Shown here: positions 54,072 through 62,499 of the stretch, one piece after another
Position numbering within the stretch: position 1 is the first letter of the stretch
Layout of the letters: the number at the start of each line of letters is the position of its first letter
The notes under the pieces: model-generated
What the model was told of the DNA's origin: nothing
Database searches by the model: none
The model's input: only the letters and a program-made list of their open reading frames with translations
Translations under genes and position numbers: made by a program
Origin: Paludisphaera soli
GTDB taxonomy: Bacteria > Planctomycetota > Planctomycetia > Isosphaerales > Isosphaeraceae
Reading direction: 5' to 3'
NCBI RefSeq assembly: GCF_011064595.1
Contig: NZ_JAALJI010000023.1
Span: 60,147 to 124,146 of the forward strand
Length of the DNA: 64,000 nt

Positions 54072-54741
54072 TCGCGAGTTGCTGGACCGGCTCGATCGGA
54101 TGTGGATCCCGGCGCGGCGGGGGCCGCTCCGGTTCCTCGGCCGGGTCGTGAACGGCGGGGCGATGTCGACGCTCCCCGACCGTTACTACCTGATGGAGCC
54201 GATCGTCCCAGGCGGGGACGAGTCGGAGGGCGGGACCGCGAGCTTCGCCGCCGCCGGCGCGGCGATCCCGGTCGTGTTCCTCAAGACGCGGCCGCTCGCG
54301 GGGGAGCGGCACGTCGCGCATTTCGCGGGCGGGCGGTGGGTGGCGGACCGGCCCGATCCGACCGGGCCGATCTCCTGCGGGACGTGCGAGATCCCGCGAC
54401 AGAACCTGATCGTATCCTGGACGAACGCGCTGCTCGGCAACGGTTCGACGCCGCTGGTGTTCGACGGCGTGAACCAGTGGGTCAGCGCGTGCGCGAATCA
54501 GCTCATCATCCGTCTGGTCTGCACCGACGGCGTCGCAAGCTTCCGCGTTTCGTACTTCACTGCGGGCAACTGCCCGAGCGGATCGGCGGCGACCTGCCAA
54601 TCGCCGGGCCAAAGCCCGCTCGGCCTGACGCCGGACCCCGCGTCCACCTGCGACCCGCTCTATCTGCGGTACACCCTCAATTCCGGCTCGTGCCCGACGC
54701 TCGCCAGCCAGGGCTACACCGCGTTCACGGTGACGGGATGA
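54055..54741 (+). CDS. Cysteine-containing tail-tip protein
   Basis: 228 residues. The N-terminal half is related to the preceding 100-residue protein. The C-terminal half has several cysteines (SCGTCEIPRQN, CANQLIIRLVC, NCPSGSAATC, STCDP, GSCPT), suggesting disulfide or metal binding, and is beta-rich. It may be a receptor-binding tip protein. It overlaps the next gene by four bases. Confidence 0.55.
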   Translation: MSSARDRELLDRLDRMWIPARRGPLRFLGRVVNGGAMSTLPDRYYLMEPIVPGGDESEGGTASFAAAGAAIPVVFLKTRPLAGERHVAHFAGGRWVADRPDPTGPISCGTCEIPRQNLIVSWTNALLGNGSTPLVFDGVNQWVSACANQLIIRLVCTDGVASFRVSYFTAGNCPSGSAATCQSPGQSPLGLTPDPASTCDPLYLRYTLNSGSCPTLASQGYTAFTVTG

Positions 54742-55043
54742 GGTGCGCGATATGCCCGAGGACGGGTCCATGCCAGGGCGAGGCGGTCCCTCGTCTGTGC
54801 GACCTCGTGAACCCCGAACATCCGGCCTACGATCCACGTTACCTCGCGAAGCTGGAGCCGCCCGCACCGGGGCCAGAGGAGGCGTTGCTGGCGTCGCTGG
54901 CCCCGTACATCAAGGCCGCCGCCGCCTGCCCGCACCGGGGCCCGGCGCGAGGCGCGTGCGGCTGCCACTGGTGTTCTCGGGATGGGATCAAGGTGACGCC
55001 GCCCGAATGCTGGGCGTGCCGCAAGTCCGCCGCGACCGCCTGA
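54738..55043 (+). CDS. Small cysteine-rich (zinc-binding) protein
   Basis: 101 residues containing CAICPRTGPCQG, CDLV, CPHRGPARGACGCHWC and CWAC: at least ten cysteines plus histidines in CxxC-like pairs. This predicts two or more zinc sites. It lies inside the tail gene run, which is unusual for such proteins. A short version of the same pattern occurs in host-derived zinc ribbons, but no family can be named. Confidence 0.55.
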   Translation: MRCAICPRTGPCQGEAVPRLCDLVNPEHPAYDPRYLAKLEPPAPGPEEALLASLAPYIKAAAACPHRGPARGACGCHWCSRDGIKVTPPECWACRKSAATA

Positions 55044-55055
55044 AAGGTTCCGCGC

Positions 55056-58007
55056 ATGACGATCGAGATCCACGGCAACAACCTGATCGCCTCGCCCTCG
55101 ACGAGCTTCCTGGCGGGGTCTTCGGCGTTCTCGCTCTCCGTGTTCGTGCAGGTGACGGCGCGGGGGGCCTTCTCTCAGAACACTTTGGTCGGGCTGAACA
55201 ACAGCACCTCGCTGGGGTGGGTCAACAACGGCGGGACGATCGTCTCGCGGATCGCCCTGAACGGATTACTCGTCACCGACAGCTTCGTCTTCACCACGGG
55301 GACCGTCTACCATTACGCCCTCGTGTACGACGGCGCGACGGCGATCGTCTACCGCAACGGGAACCCCGTCAAGTCGGTGCCGCACGTCGGGGTCCACGCC
55401 TCGGGCTCCGTGCCGATCTGGATCGGCTACGGCGGCGGCGACCAGGTCTACCGGCTCGACGACGCGGCGATCTGGCGCGGGCGCGCCCTGACGATGGCCG
55501 AGGTTCGGGCCATCCGCGATCGCACCGTCGCCCCTAACGAGATCGCCCCCGCGAGCCTGGCCTATTACCTGACGCTGGACGGCCCCGAGGGGACGGCGGC
55601 GGCGGCCGGCACGCCGGGCTTGACCTCGCTGGGGACGGTGGCGGGCCTGGACCCGTCGAGCCGCACCGGGATCGACGGAGACCCGACGTATCGGGCCGAC
55701 CCGCTCGTCTACGTCCCGCCGTTCCGCTTCCGAAGGCTGGTCGTCGGGGGCTCCAAAAAGTCGGTGCTCGCCGTGTTCGAGGACCTCAACGGGGTCTCGA
55801 CGAAGGTCACCGCGCTGCCGACGCCGCCGACGTTTCGAGCGAACGGCGGCTCGCCGATCTTGCCGATCGCCAGCCTGTGGGATACGCGCCTGCCGTACGC
55901 CCTGTTCACGCTGGCCGAACCGCTGCCCGAGGACGCCGCCGTGACGCTCGACGCGCCGTCGGGCTGGGTCTCGACCACGGCCGGGGTCGCCGACCTCATG
56001 GAAGCGATCCCCGTCGAGATGAGCGTCGGCCGCTCGATCCTGCCGCCCGTCCCGATGACGCCGAAGACGATGACCTGCGGCTACAACGTCCAGCAGGCCC
56101 ACAACTATTCGCCCGTCATCATCTATCGGAACTGCTTCTATCACACCTCGGCGGCGGCGTGGACGACCGGATTCGGGCCCAACGTCTACACGGTCGCGGA
56201 GAACGGCGAGCTGATCTCCAACGGCCAGACCGTCTCGATCATGGTGTATCGCAACAACACCAACAACGGCGTCGACGGCCGGGGCTATCCCACCCCGCCC
56301 GGCGTCTGGACGCTGATGTGGGACGGGCACCATCCCAACGTCCGGATCACGTTGACGGCCGGAAGCGGCGGCACGATCACGCAGCTGACGAGCACGTTCA
56401 CCGGCGCGGCGGACAACGTGAAGACCTTCCAGGTCGCGCTCAATACGGCCGTGACGTATTACGCGGGAATCTCCGTCACGATCGACGGGGCGCAGTCGGG
56501 CGGGGTCGGCAACATCCGGGTCTATCCGCCCGGCGAGGAGGAGGGTGCCTCGCGGTTCAACTCGGTCTTCCTCTCCCGGCTCAGGGGGACGAAGTCGATC
56601 CGCTTCATGGATATGATCGCGACCAATAGCTGCAACATCGTGAATTTCGAGGACTGGACGCCGCTGGAGCAGATTCGGCCGACGCGCAATCCGGACCAGA
56701 GCGCGATCGTCGCCAACGTCGTCCAGATCGACCCGTATGTGAATCCGATCCCGGTGGTCGGAGCGCCGACCGCCTCGTGGAAGCCCCTGCTTTTCACATG
56801 CTCCAGCCCGCATGGATTCGTCAACGGGAAGATCATCGAGCTGGGCACGTTCTCCGCGCCCGTCCAGTTCAGCGGCGGCGGGTCCGCGACGTTCAATCGG
56901 AGTCAGGGCTGCCTGTACGTCGTCAACGCGACTCAGTTCGCCCTGGGCGTCTACTCGACGCAGGTGGGCGACCCCTTGCCGGCCCAGGCGATCTCGGTCA
57001 CGGCGACGGCGTATCTCAGGCGGGCCTCGCCGCCCCAGCATCTCGCGGAGTTGTGCAACGAGGTCGGTGCGAATATGCACCTCAACATCCCGCACGCGAT
57101 GACGGACGCCGGGGTCGCCCAGCTAGTCGACGTCATCGGGGCCATGCTCAACCCCGGCCTGAAGCTGCGGGTCGAGTACAGCAATGAGCACTGGAACACC
57201 GCGATCGGGTTCTTCCAGGCCCAGTATTTCACCCAGCAAGGATTGCTCGACGGCGGGCTGACGCGGACTCAGTGGTTCGCGAAGCGGTCCGCGGAAGTCC
57301 ACGACATCGCCTTCGAGCGGCTGTCGCTGATCGGCCGGGGGGGCGACCTGATCCGGCAGTTCGGGTCCTGGGCCAACGACACGTCGACGACCGCCGCGAT
57401 GGTCGAATACCTCTATGCGAACGGGAAGCCGGTCGACGAGGTCAGCATCGCCCCGTACATCCACATCGGCCCGCGAGGGAACACCGCCGGCTGGAACGCG
57501 GCCGACGTGGACCACGTCTGCGACGCGGCCGAGGCGGGGATCCTGTACGACGACTATTACAACCAGGTCGTCACGAGCCATCGCCTCGCCCTCCAGGCCC
57601 GGTATCCCGACGCCACCGTGACCTGCTACGAAGGCGGGCCCGACCACGCGCCGTCCGGCGGCGCGGACTCGGTGAAGTGGACGCTGAACCGGAAGTGGTC
57701 GCGGCACCCGAGGATCCGGGACTTCGTCCTGTGGTTCTATCAGGACCTGCAGAATCAAGGATGCACGGACATCGCCCACTACTGCCTCGCGCTGCCCGTC
57801 GTCGACAAGGCGTGGGGGGTCTACCCCTCGCACGTCATGGAGCCGGGATACGGGGACGGCAGCGACGGCAAGTTCGACAACCGCACGAACTTCGACGACC
57901 AACTCCAGATCGTCTCGCCGATCGGGTCGGCGATCGACGCATGGGCCTCGCTGTACCAGTCCGGGGCGACGGTCGTCCGCCGCCGTCGCTTCGTGCCGAT
58001 CGGCTGA
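55056..58007 (+). CDS. LamG-type plus glycoside hydrolase-like tail protein
   Basis: 983 residues. Residues 1 to about 190 form a LamG/concanavalin-like sandwich (FSLSVFVQVTARG, YHYALVYDGATAIVYRNG, YRLDDAAIWRGRALTMAEV). The C-terminal half is a TIM-barrel-like domain: HLAELCNEVGANMHLNIPH, YSNEHWNTAIGFF with Glu711, SIAPYIHIGP and VTCYEGGPDH with Glu859, spaced like the acid/base and nucleophile of retaining clan GH-A enzymes. This suggests a depolymerase that cuts the host surface glycan. The middle is beta-rich. Confidence 0.7.
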   Translation: MTIEIHGNNLIASPSTSFLAGSSAFSLSVFVQVTARGAFSQNTLVGLNNSTSLGWVNNGGTIVSRIALNGLLVTDSFVFTTGTVYHYALVYDGATAIVYRNGNPVKSVPHVGVHASGSVPIWIGYGGGDQVYRLDDAAIWRGRALTMAEVRAIRDRTVAPNEIAPASLAYYLTLDGPEGTAAAAGTPGLTSLGTVAGLDPSSRTGIDGDPTYRADPLVYVPPFRFRRLVVGGSKKSVLAVFEDLNGVSTKVTALPTPPTFRANGGSPILPIASLWDTRLPYALFTLAEPLPEDAAVTLDAPSGWVSTTAGVADLMEAIPVEMSVGRSILPPVPMTPKTMTCGYNVQQAHNYSPVIIYRNCFYHTSAAAWTTGFGPNVYTVAENGELISNGQTVSIMVYRNNTNNGVDGRGYPTPPGVWTLMWDGHHPNVRITLTAGSGGTITQLTSTFTGAADNVKTFQVALNTAVTYYAGISVTIDGAQSGGVGNIRVYPPGEEEGASRFNSVFLSRLRGTKSIRFMDMIATNSCNIVNFEDWTPLEQIRPTRNPDQSAIVANVVQIDPYVNPIPVVGAPTASWKPLLFTCSSPHGFVNGKIIELGTFSAPVQFSGGGSATFNRSQGCLYVVNATQFALGVYSTQVGDPLPAQAISVTATAYLRRASPPQHLAELCNEVGANMHLNIPHAMTDAGVAQLVDVIGAMLNPGLKLRVEYSNEHWNTAIGFFQAQYFTQQGLLDGGLTRTQWFAKRSAEVHDIAFERLSLIGRGGDLIRQFGSWANDTSTTAAMVEYLYANGKPVDEVSIAPYIHIGPRGNTAGWNAADVDHVCDAAEAGILYDDYYNQVVTSHRLALQARYPDATVTCYEGGPDHAPSGGADSVKWTLNRKWSRHPRIRDFVLWFYQDLQNQGCTDIAHYCLALPVVDKAWGVYPSHVMEPGYGDGSDGKFDNRTNFDDQLQIVSPIGSAIDAWASLYQSGATVVRRRRFVPIG

Positions 58008-58049
58008 GCTAGACTTGGACGAAGCCGAAGCCCCGACCGAGGACCCGCC

Positions 58050-58532
58050 ATGCCCCGCGCCGCCGTCCTGCTCGCCGCCCTGTTCGCCGCCTCCGCGGCC
58101 CCCGCGGACGAAATGCCCCCCGAAGTGTTCTGCGCGCGGGTCGTCGACGGCGACACCATCGTCTGCGAGGGGGACGACGGCAAGCGGTTCGTCGTCCGGC
58201 TGCTGGGCGTCGACGCGCCCGAGACCGTCCACCCGCGCAAGGAGGTCCAGCCGTTCGGGCCCGAGGCCTCCGCCTACCTCAAGGGCCGCCTGGTGGGCCG
58301 GGACGTCCGCCTCGTCGCCGACACCGTCAGCCGGCCGAGCGACCGCTACGGACGGCGGCTCGCGTGGGTCTTCCTCGGCGCGGCGTGCGTCAACGAAGAC
58401 CTCGTGCGCGACGGCTACGGCCGGGCCTACCTGGATTACAAGTTCGACACCGTGATGCGGGTCAAGATGCAGCTCCTGGAACGGGCCGCGCGCGAGGAGA
58501 GGCGAGGTCTCTGGGGGTTGGACGAGCCTTAG
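58050..58532 (+). CDS. Secreted thermonuclease (SNase-like)
   Basis: 160 residues. A signal peptide (MPRAAVLLAALFAASAAPAD) is followed by ARVVDGDTIVC, VRLLGVDAPET and DRYGRRLAWVF, the Asp, Arg and Glu/Asp sites of staphylococcal nuclease-fold enzymes. It cuts DNA and RNA using Ca2+ outside the cytoplasm. It is the last gene of the phage run and may be a cargo gene. The following 234 bases hold no gene except the promoter below. Confidence 0.85.
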   Translation: MPRAAVLLAALFAASAAPADEMPPEVFCARVVDGDTIVCEGDDGKRFVVRLLGVDAPETVHPRKEVQPFGPEASAYLKGRLVGRDVRLVADTVSRPSDRYGRRLAWVFLGAACVNEDLVRDGYGRAYLDYKFDTVMRVKMQLLERAAREERRGLWGLDEP

Positions 58533-58669
58533 TTGCGAGCGATGCCGAACTTCCGGCTCATCGGTCGTCGCGGTTCGGCCGAGGCGGCGTGCGGCGGGAG
58601 CCGATCCCGAGAGGCACATCCGCCGGGCGGCGGATTGGGCGGGCGATCCACCGAAGGTCTAGTTAATGC

Positions 58670-58698
58670 TTGAGTCGGCATTCTTGAACGCTTACATT
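58670..58698 (+). promoter_or_regulatory. Sigma70-type promoter of the response regulator gene
   Basis: TTGAGT (58670-58675), 17-base spacer, TACATT (58693-58698). The ATG lies at 58767, about 60 bases past the predicted start. Confidence 0.5.
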
Positions 58699-58766
58699 CC
58701 TTGAGGCCAGACGCTCACAGGCGGCAGCCGTTCGTTCCGTCCTTCGTAACACCCGAGGGCGAGGTG

Positions 58767-59162
58767 ATGGATTCAAGCTTGAGGCGTTCGATCCTCGTGG
58801 TCGAGGACAACCGGGACCTGGCCGACACCCAGGCCATCCTCCTGAGGGCCGCCGGCTATCGCGTCGCCATCGCCTACGACGGCTTCCAGGCCGTCGCGGC
58901 GGCGCAGGCCGAGGCGCCGGACCTCGTGCTGCTGGACATCGGCCTGCCCGGCCTAGACGGCTACGAGGTCGCCGAGCTGCTCCGCGGCGACGGACGCACG
59001 GCGGAAGCCGTGATCGTCGCCGTCTCGGCCTACGACCCGGCCCACGACCTGGCTCGGGCCGTGCGTCCCGCGTTCGACCACCGGCTGATGAAGCCGGTCA
59101 CGGGACGCGAGCTGCTGACGTTCCTCAAGTCGGCGGGACGTCCGGCCCGCGACTCGAACTGA
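58767..59162 (+). CDS. Stand-alone response regulator receiver (CheY-like)
   Basis: 131 residues. RSILVVEDNRDLADTQAILL gives the acidic pocket, LVLLDIGLPGLDGYEVAELL the phospho-acceptor Asp, VIVAVSAY the switch Ser/Thr and HRLMKPVTGRELL the Lys. No output domain and no kinase gene is nearby. Planctomycetes have many such orphan receivers. Whether it is cargo of the element or host DNA is uncertain. Confidence 0.9.
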   Translation: MDSSLRRSILVVEDNRDLADTQAILLRAAGYRVAIAYDGFQAVAAAQAEAPDLVLLDIGLPGLDGYEVAELLRGDGRTAEAVIVAVSAYDPAHDLARAVRPAFDHRLMKPVTGRELLTFLKSAGRPARDSN

Positions 59163-59193
59163 AAACACTTCGCCGAGGCCGAGGCCAGGAAGC

Positions 59194-59280
59194 TCAGTAA
59201 CCCGGCTGCCGGCCTTCCAGCACGTCGTCGACGGCCGTCCGGGCGAGGGGCGTCGAGGTGGCGCGGGCGGTCGTCACGCC
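59194..59280 (-). pseudogene. 3' remnant of a small gene related to the one at 60193-60432
   Basis: The last 16 codons read ARTAVDDVLEGRQPGY and closely match the end of the intact gene 1 kb to the right (IRMAVDDVLEGRQPRH), at both protein and DNA level. Upstream the similarity stops, so only the 3' end survives. The rest of the 343-base gap 59163-59505 shows nothing else. Confidence 0.55.
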
Positions 59281-59505
59281 CTGAAGACTCACACTTGCCC
59301 CTCGCCGGGAGCCGCTCTCGTTCGTGCTCCGCCCGCTCGCCGAGGTCCCATGTGGCACGGCTCGAAGGGGTTGCGGTCGAATCGATCGCATGACAGGGTG
59401 CAGGGTATCGAGCCTCGTCGTCCATTACGATACGTTAATGGGCGGAACGACGACGCGCGCCCCGGTCGGGGCGTCCGAAACCACACCTTCGGAGGATGCG
59501 GCACG

Positions 59506-60096
59506 ATGAGGATCGATATGCGACGGACCTGGATCGCGGCGACGGCATTGTTGGGCCTGGCGGCGTCCGCGGGGACGGCCGGGGCCGGAACGATCCTCAA
59601 TCCCCGGAATGATCAAGAGATTCAGATCAATTTTTACGAGCCGATAGGCAACAGCTTCATCGCCGAGGACGCCACGGTCTCCGCGGCCCTCTGGCTCGTC
59701 GTCATGAACGAGACGTTCGAGCCTTCCGATCCCATTCTGTTCCAGCTGTACGCGGGGGCGGGGACGTCGGGGGCACCGCTGTTCAGCCAGTCGTTCGTGG
59801 TCGACGGGGCGTTCCGAGGCTTCTACGACGTGGACCTCTCGTCGGTCGTCCTGTCCGTCGGCGAGACGTACTCGTTCGTGGCCTCCATCGTCGGCGATTC
59901 GCCCTACTGGGGGGTCGCGGCCAGCGACGGGCCGAACGGCGAGTTGCTCGCAGGCAGGTTCGGCGTTTTCGAAGAATTCCTCGCCCTCCGCGTGGGGGCC
60001 GCCGGCACCGCCGTGCCCGAGCCCTCCTCCCTCGCCCTGGCCCTCGTCGGGCTCGCCGCGCCGGCCGCCTTCGCGCTGCGGCGTCGCAGCGCCTGA
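59506..60096 (+). CDS. PEP-CTERM sorted exported protein
   Basis: 196 residues. A signal peptide (MRRTWIAATALLGLAASAG) precedes a beta-rich domain (FYEPIGNSFIAEDATVSAAL, VVLSVGETYSFVASI). The end is VPEPSSLALALVGLAA followed by a short hydrophobic stretch and RRRSA, the PEP-CTERM/exosortase sorting signal. The ATG at 59506 has GGAGG about ten bases upstream; a second ATG lies at 59518. Confidence 0.85.
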   Translation: MRIDMRRTWIAATALLGLAASAGTAGAGTILNPRNDQEIQINFYEPIGNSFIAEDATVSAALWLVVMNETFEPSDPILFQLYAGAGTSGAPLFSQSFVVDGAFRGFYDVDLSSVVLSVGETYSFVASIVGDSPYWGVAASDGPNGELLAGRFGVFEEFLALRVGAAGTAVPEPSSLALALVGLAAPAAFALRRRSA

Positions 60097-60124
60097 GCGA
60101 TCGCCCGCCCTTCGAAACGACGCC

Positions 60125-60160
60125 GGCCCGCGCTCCTCACTCGGGAGTCGCGGGCCGTTT
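60125..60160. terminator. Bidirectional terminator after the PEP-CTERM gene
   Basis: GGCCCGCG (60125-60132) pairs with CGCGGGCC (60149-60156), extended inside by CTCC/GGAG, and GTTTGC follows. It lies between convergent genes. Confidence 0.65.
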
Positions 60161-60192
60161 GCATTCCATGACCGCGGGGCCGTCGCCAAGCC

Positions 60193-60432
60193 TTAATGCC
60201 GCGGTTGCCGACCTTCCAACACGTCGTCGACCGCCATGCGGATGAGTCGCATCAGAGCGGGTTCCCCCTCCGCCCGCATCTTGCGGGCGATGGCGGCGAT
60301 CATCGGGGCGACCTCTGTCGGCACGTCCTCGGTCGCCCAGACGTTGCCGCCCATCCGGTACTTGGACGCGTCGACGATCGCCCTGGCGTGGTCGTAGGCC
60401 GTACGGTAGGGGAGGCCGCGGGAGGAGTTCAT
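60193..60432 (-). CDS. Small hypothetical protein with VDDVLEGRQP end
   Basis: 79 residues from MNSSRGLPYRTAYDHAR. It is soluble and helical, with EVAPMIAAIARKMRAEGEP and the C-terminal IRMAVDDVLEGRQPRH shared with the remnant at 59194. I do not know the family. The repeated occurrence and short size suggest a mobile-element or phage-associated gene. Confidence 0.6.
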   Translation of the reverse strand: MNSSRGLPYRTAYDHARAIVDASKYRMGGNVWATEDVPTEVAPMIAAIARKMRAEGEPALMRLIRMAVDDVLEGRQPRH

Positions 60433-60491
60433 GGTACCTGAGCGAAGAGACGGGATCGACAAACGACCGCGGTGGCGGACCGAATACTATC

Positions 60492-61550
60492 TCAACGGGG
60501 CTCCCAATCTTTGGGGTCGTCGAACAATCCCGGTGTCTCTGCATAGATGGGTGCGACCTGATCGAGTTGTTTCTCGAAGGCGTCGTAGTCGGTGTGCAAC
60601 TTCATTAGGCCGATCACTAAGCCGAGATGGAGCATCGCTTCGGGTACGCCGACATCTTGGCTGAGCCATGAATGGAGTTTGTTGTGCGGATTGCCTCGCT
60701 CGCTGCGACGTTCTTTGAGCCGCTTGAGCAAGCCCGGAGCGATCCTGCGATAGATGAGGTTGTTGGTGAGAACTCCGAAGTACTGCGGCAACCTCATGTC
60801 GGGCCGCAGCTCGACGCCACGGAGCCGACAGAGGTGCTTGAAGTAATCAGCCGGGAACGTTCGGACCCACCTACGCAAGCTTTCAGACAGAAACTTCTTA
60901 AGGTGCTCCTCGAGATCGCGTCGCGGCCGATCATATTGGTAACCAGTTGCCTCATCAACAAGAGCGATGATGCCAACTCGAGCAAATGCTCGCACCAGCA
61001 TTTCGCACCGCTCGGCGATGTGTTCCTGCTGAGCCTGGAGCATTCCAGCCTTACGGGCCTCAAGAACCGCATCGCATATATCTGTGAGAATCGTGGCCTC
61101 GAATCCGAACGCGATCTTACCGCTTGGGGTTTGGAATTCGATCGGATTCTGGGTCCCGTCTAGCAACTGCTTTGAGGCATACGGTTTAAGTCTCTCCCCT
61201 GAAACGAATTTTGCAAGACGGGTCCCCCCTTTATGGCTGCTGCCGCCCTTGACCATCCCTAGCGCCCTGATTGCTCCTGACTGAACGATCACCCGCCTCC
61301 CATCATTCAGGACATAGCACGGGATCTCAATCTCTCCGATCTTAAGCGGGTGATCGTTTGACCCATGGGTCGCGGCCGGGAGAGCCCCTCTGACCCCGGC
61401 CTTCTCCCAGCGAGCTTCAACAGCCCTCCTCGCCGCCTGACTCCTCTCTTCGCTCGTAAGCGACAAGGCCCTTGCCTTACCGCCTTTGGCACCCAACTCC
61501 GATGCCGTGATAGGCTTGATCTCTCCGTCGTGCCGCCCGTTGCCTTCCAT
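60492..61550 (-). CDS. P63C domain protein
   Basis: 352 residues from MEGNGRHDGEIKPITASE; GGGAG lies about eight bases upstream. DEATGYQYDRPRRDLEEHL, RRWVRTFPADYFKHLCRL and GVLTNNLIYRRIAPGLLKRLK match the P63C domain (PF10546), found mostly in phage and mobile-element proteins, function unknown. Residues about 25-75 hold a basic ARALSLTSEERSQAARRAVEARWEK helix. GC content and codon use are clearly lower than in the flanking phage and host genes, suggesting separate acquisition. Confidence 0.8.
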   Translation of the reverse strand: MEGNGRHDGEIKPITASELGAKGGKARALSLTSEERSQAARRAVEARWEKAGVRGALPAATHGSNDHPLKIGEIEIPCYVLNDGRRVIVQSGAIRALGMVKGGSSHKGGTRLAKFVSGERLKPYASKQLLDGTQNPIEFQTPSGKIAFGFEATILTDICDAVLEARKAGMLQAQQEHIAERCEMLVRAFARVGIIALVDEATGYQYDRPRRDLEEHLKKFLSESLRRWVRTFPADYFKHLCRLRGVELRPDMRLPQYFGVLTNNLIYRRIAPGLLKRLKERRSERGNPHNKLHSWLSQDVGVPEAMLHLGLVIGLMKLHTDYDAFEKQLDQVAPIYAETPGLFDDPKDWEPR

Positions 61551-61697
61551 CCCGCGGTCTCCCAAAAGCGAACGCTCGGGGGTTTGAACTAGCCCCATCA
61601 TACGTGGCGGCACGTACAAGTTCTATACGTGGCGGCAAGAATCGCCGGAAAATTTCAAAACGTGGCCGAATCAGGCGGTGACATGGTTTCCTGACGA

Positions 61698-61917
61698 TCA
61701 CTTCACACGCTCGTCCCCCACTCGCACCGGCGTCGCCGTCTCGTCCGCGCAGACGTAGGTGGGGATCCCCGCCGCCAGGGCCCTCCGCACGCAGTCGAGC
61801 GTCCCCTGCGACGACTCTAGATCGCGGTGGAACGTCAGGCACATCGACGCCCCCGCGTCCACCATCTCCTGTTACAGTGCGGGCGTACCCTTTACCGCGG
61901 GGCGATCGAACTCTAGT
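61698..61917 (-). pseudogene. Decayed 3' end of a SLOG/DUF2493 (YspA-like) gene
   Basis: In one minus-strand frame the segments AVKGTPAL, a stop codon, QEMVDAGASMCLTFHRDL, SQGTLDCVRRALAAGIPTY and VCADETATPVRVGD follow each other. The MVDAGA..CL.FHRDL..S.GT..C.R.A..AGIP pattern is typical of DUF2493/SLOG nucleotide-binding proteins. A TAA replaces an expected Arg-Asn, and the 5' half is gone, replaced by the coiled-coil gene. It accounts for most of the gap 61551-61912. Confidence 0.55.
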
Positions 61918-62497
61918 CGCCCTGTTTCCCGCCGGACTCTTCGCGAGAGAGTTCCTTTAGGGCCTCGAGCATTGCATCAAGCTGCCGGCCGAAGAGGGCG
62001 GCCTCCTTGCCCTTCTCGCCGATCATCATGGCCTTGGTCGTGGCGAGTTCAAACCGCAACGCAAGGATCCGAGTGTTGATCTCCGAGGCCCGCCTGTCTT
62101 CCCGCACCTTCAAAGCTTCCTCGCGGGTCTTGAATGCATCTGCGCTGGCCTTCTCCGCCTCTGCGAAGAGTTTCGCAACCTCCGCTTCGATATGCTCGAC
62201 TTGGGCCCCTTCCTTGCGGAGCTTGGCTTTCACGTAGTCGAGGGCACCGTCCCGGAGTTCTCCTGCCTGTTCGCGCATCCACGTGGCGGCGGGGTCGTCG
62301 CTCTGGACCAATTCGACCAGTTGCTCGACCTTGGTCATAAACTTCGCACGAAGTCTGACCCACAAGGCGGGGTTTTTGCCGGACACCTGAAACGCCGCGA
62401 AGCCCTCGCGTGCCGCGGGCGATACCTGGTAGTCCGCCTCTGGAGGTAGGGGTGCGGTCGATTTGTCATCTTTGGGCACTGCAGGGAACTGGTCCAC
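61913..62497 (-). CDS. Coiled-coil protein paired with the pentapeptide-repeat gene
   Basis: 194 residues from a GTG two bases after the upstream gene's stop, so they are coupled. Residues about 75-190 form a long charged coiled coil (HIEAEVAKLFAEAEKASADA, LKVREDRRASEINTRILAL). No membrane helix or signal. Unknown family; the pairing suggests it acts together with the pentapeptide protein. Confidence 0.65.
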   Translation of the reverse strand: MDQFPAVPKDDKSTAPLPPEADYQVSPAAREGFAAFQVSGKNPALWVRLRAKFMTKVEQLVELVQSDDPAATWMREQAGELRDGALDYVKAKLRKEGAQVEHIEAEVAKLFAEAEKASADAFKTREEALKVREDRRASEINTRILALRFELATTKAMMIGEKGKEAALFGRQLDAMLEALKELSREESGGKQGD

Positions 62498-62499
62498 GC

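Larger units (their letters stand above)
25027..58532. mobile_element. Siphovirus-like prophage (left end in tRNA-Val; right end not resolved)
   Basis: The element starts in a split tRNA-Val(UAC) gene and runs integrase, early genes, candidate lysis genes, tRNA-Met, terminase, portal, scaffold, major capsid, head completion, tail tube, frameshifted chaperone, tape measure, tail tip and a nuclease, almost all plus strand with four-base overlaps. The end coordinate is only the last gene that clearly belongs to this run. The missing tRNA 3' half and a replication module are not seen before 64000, so the true end is probably further right. Confidence 0.85.

Noticed and set aside
61740..61765. ACGTAGGTGGGG as a possible attR match to the tRNA-Val core
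   Set aside because: The match is short, interrupted and lies inside the coding remnant of the SLOG gene; no tRNA 3' half follows.
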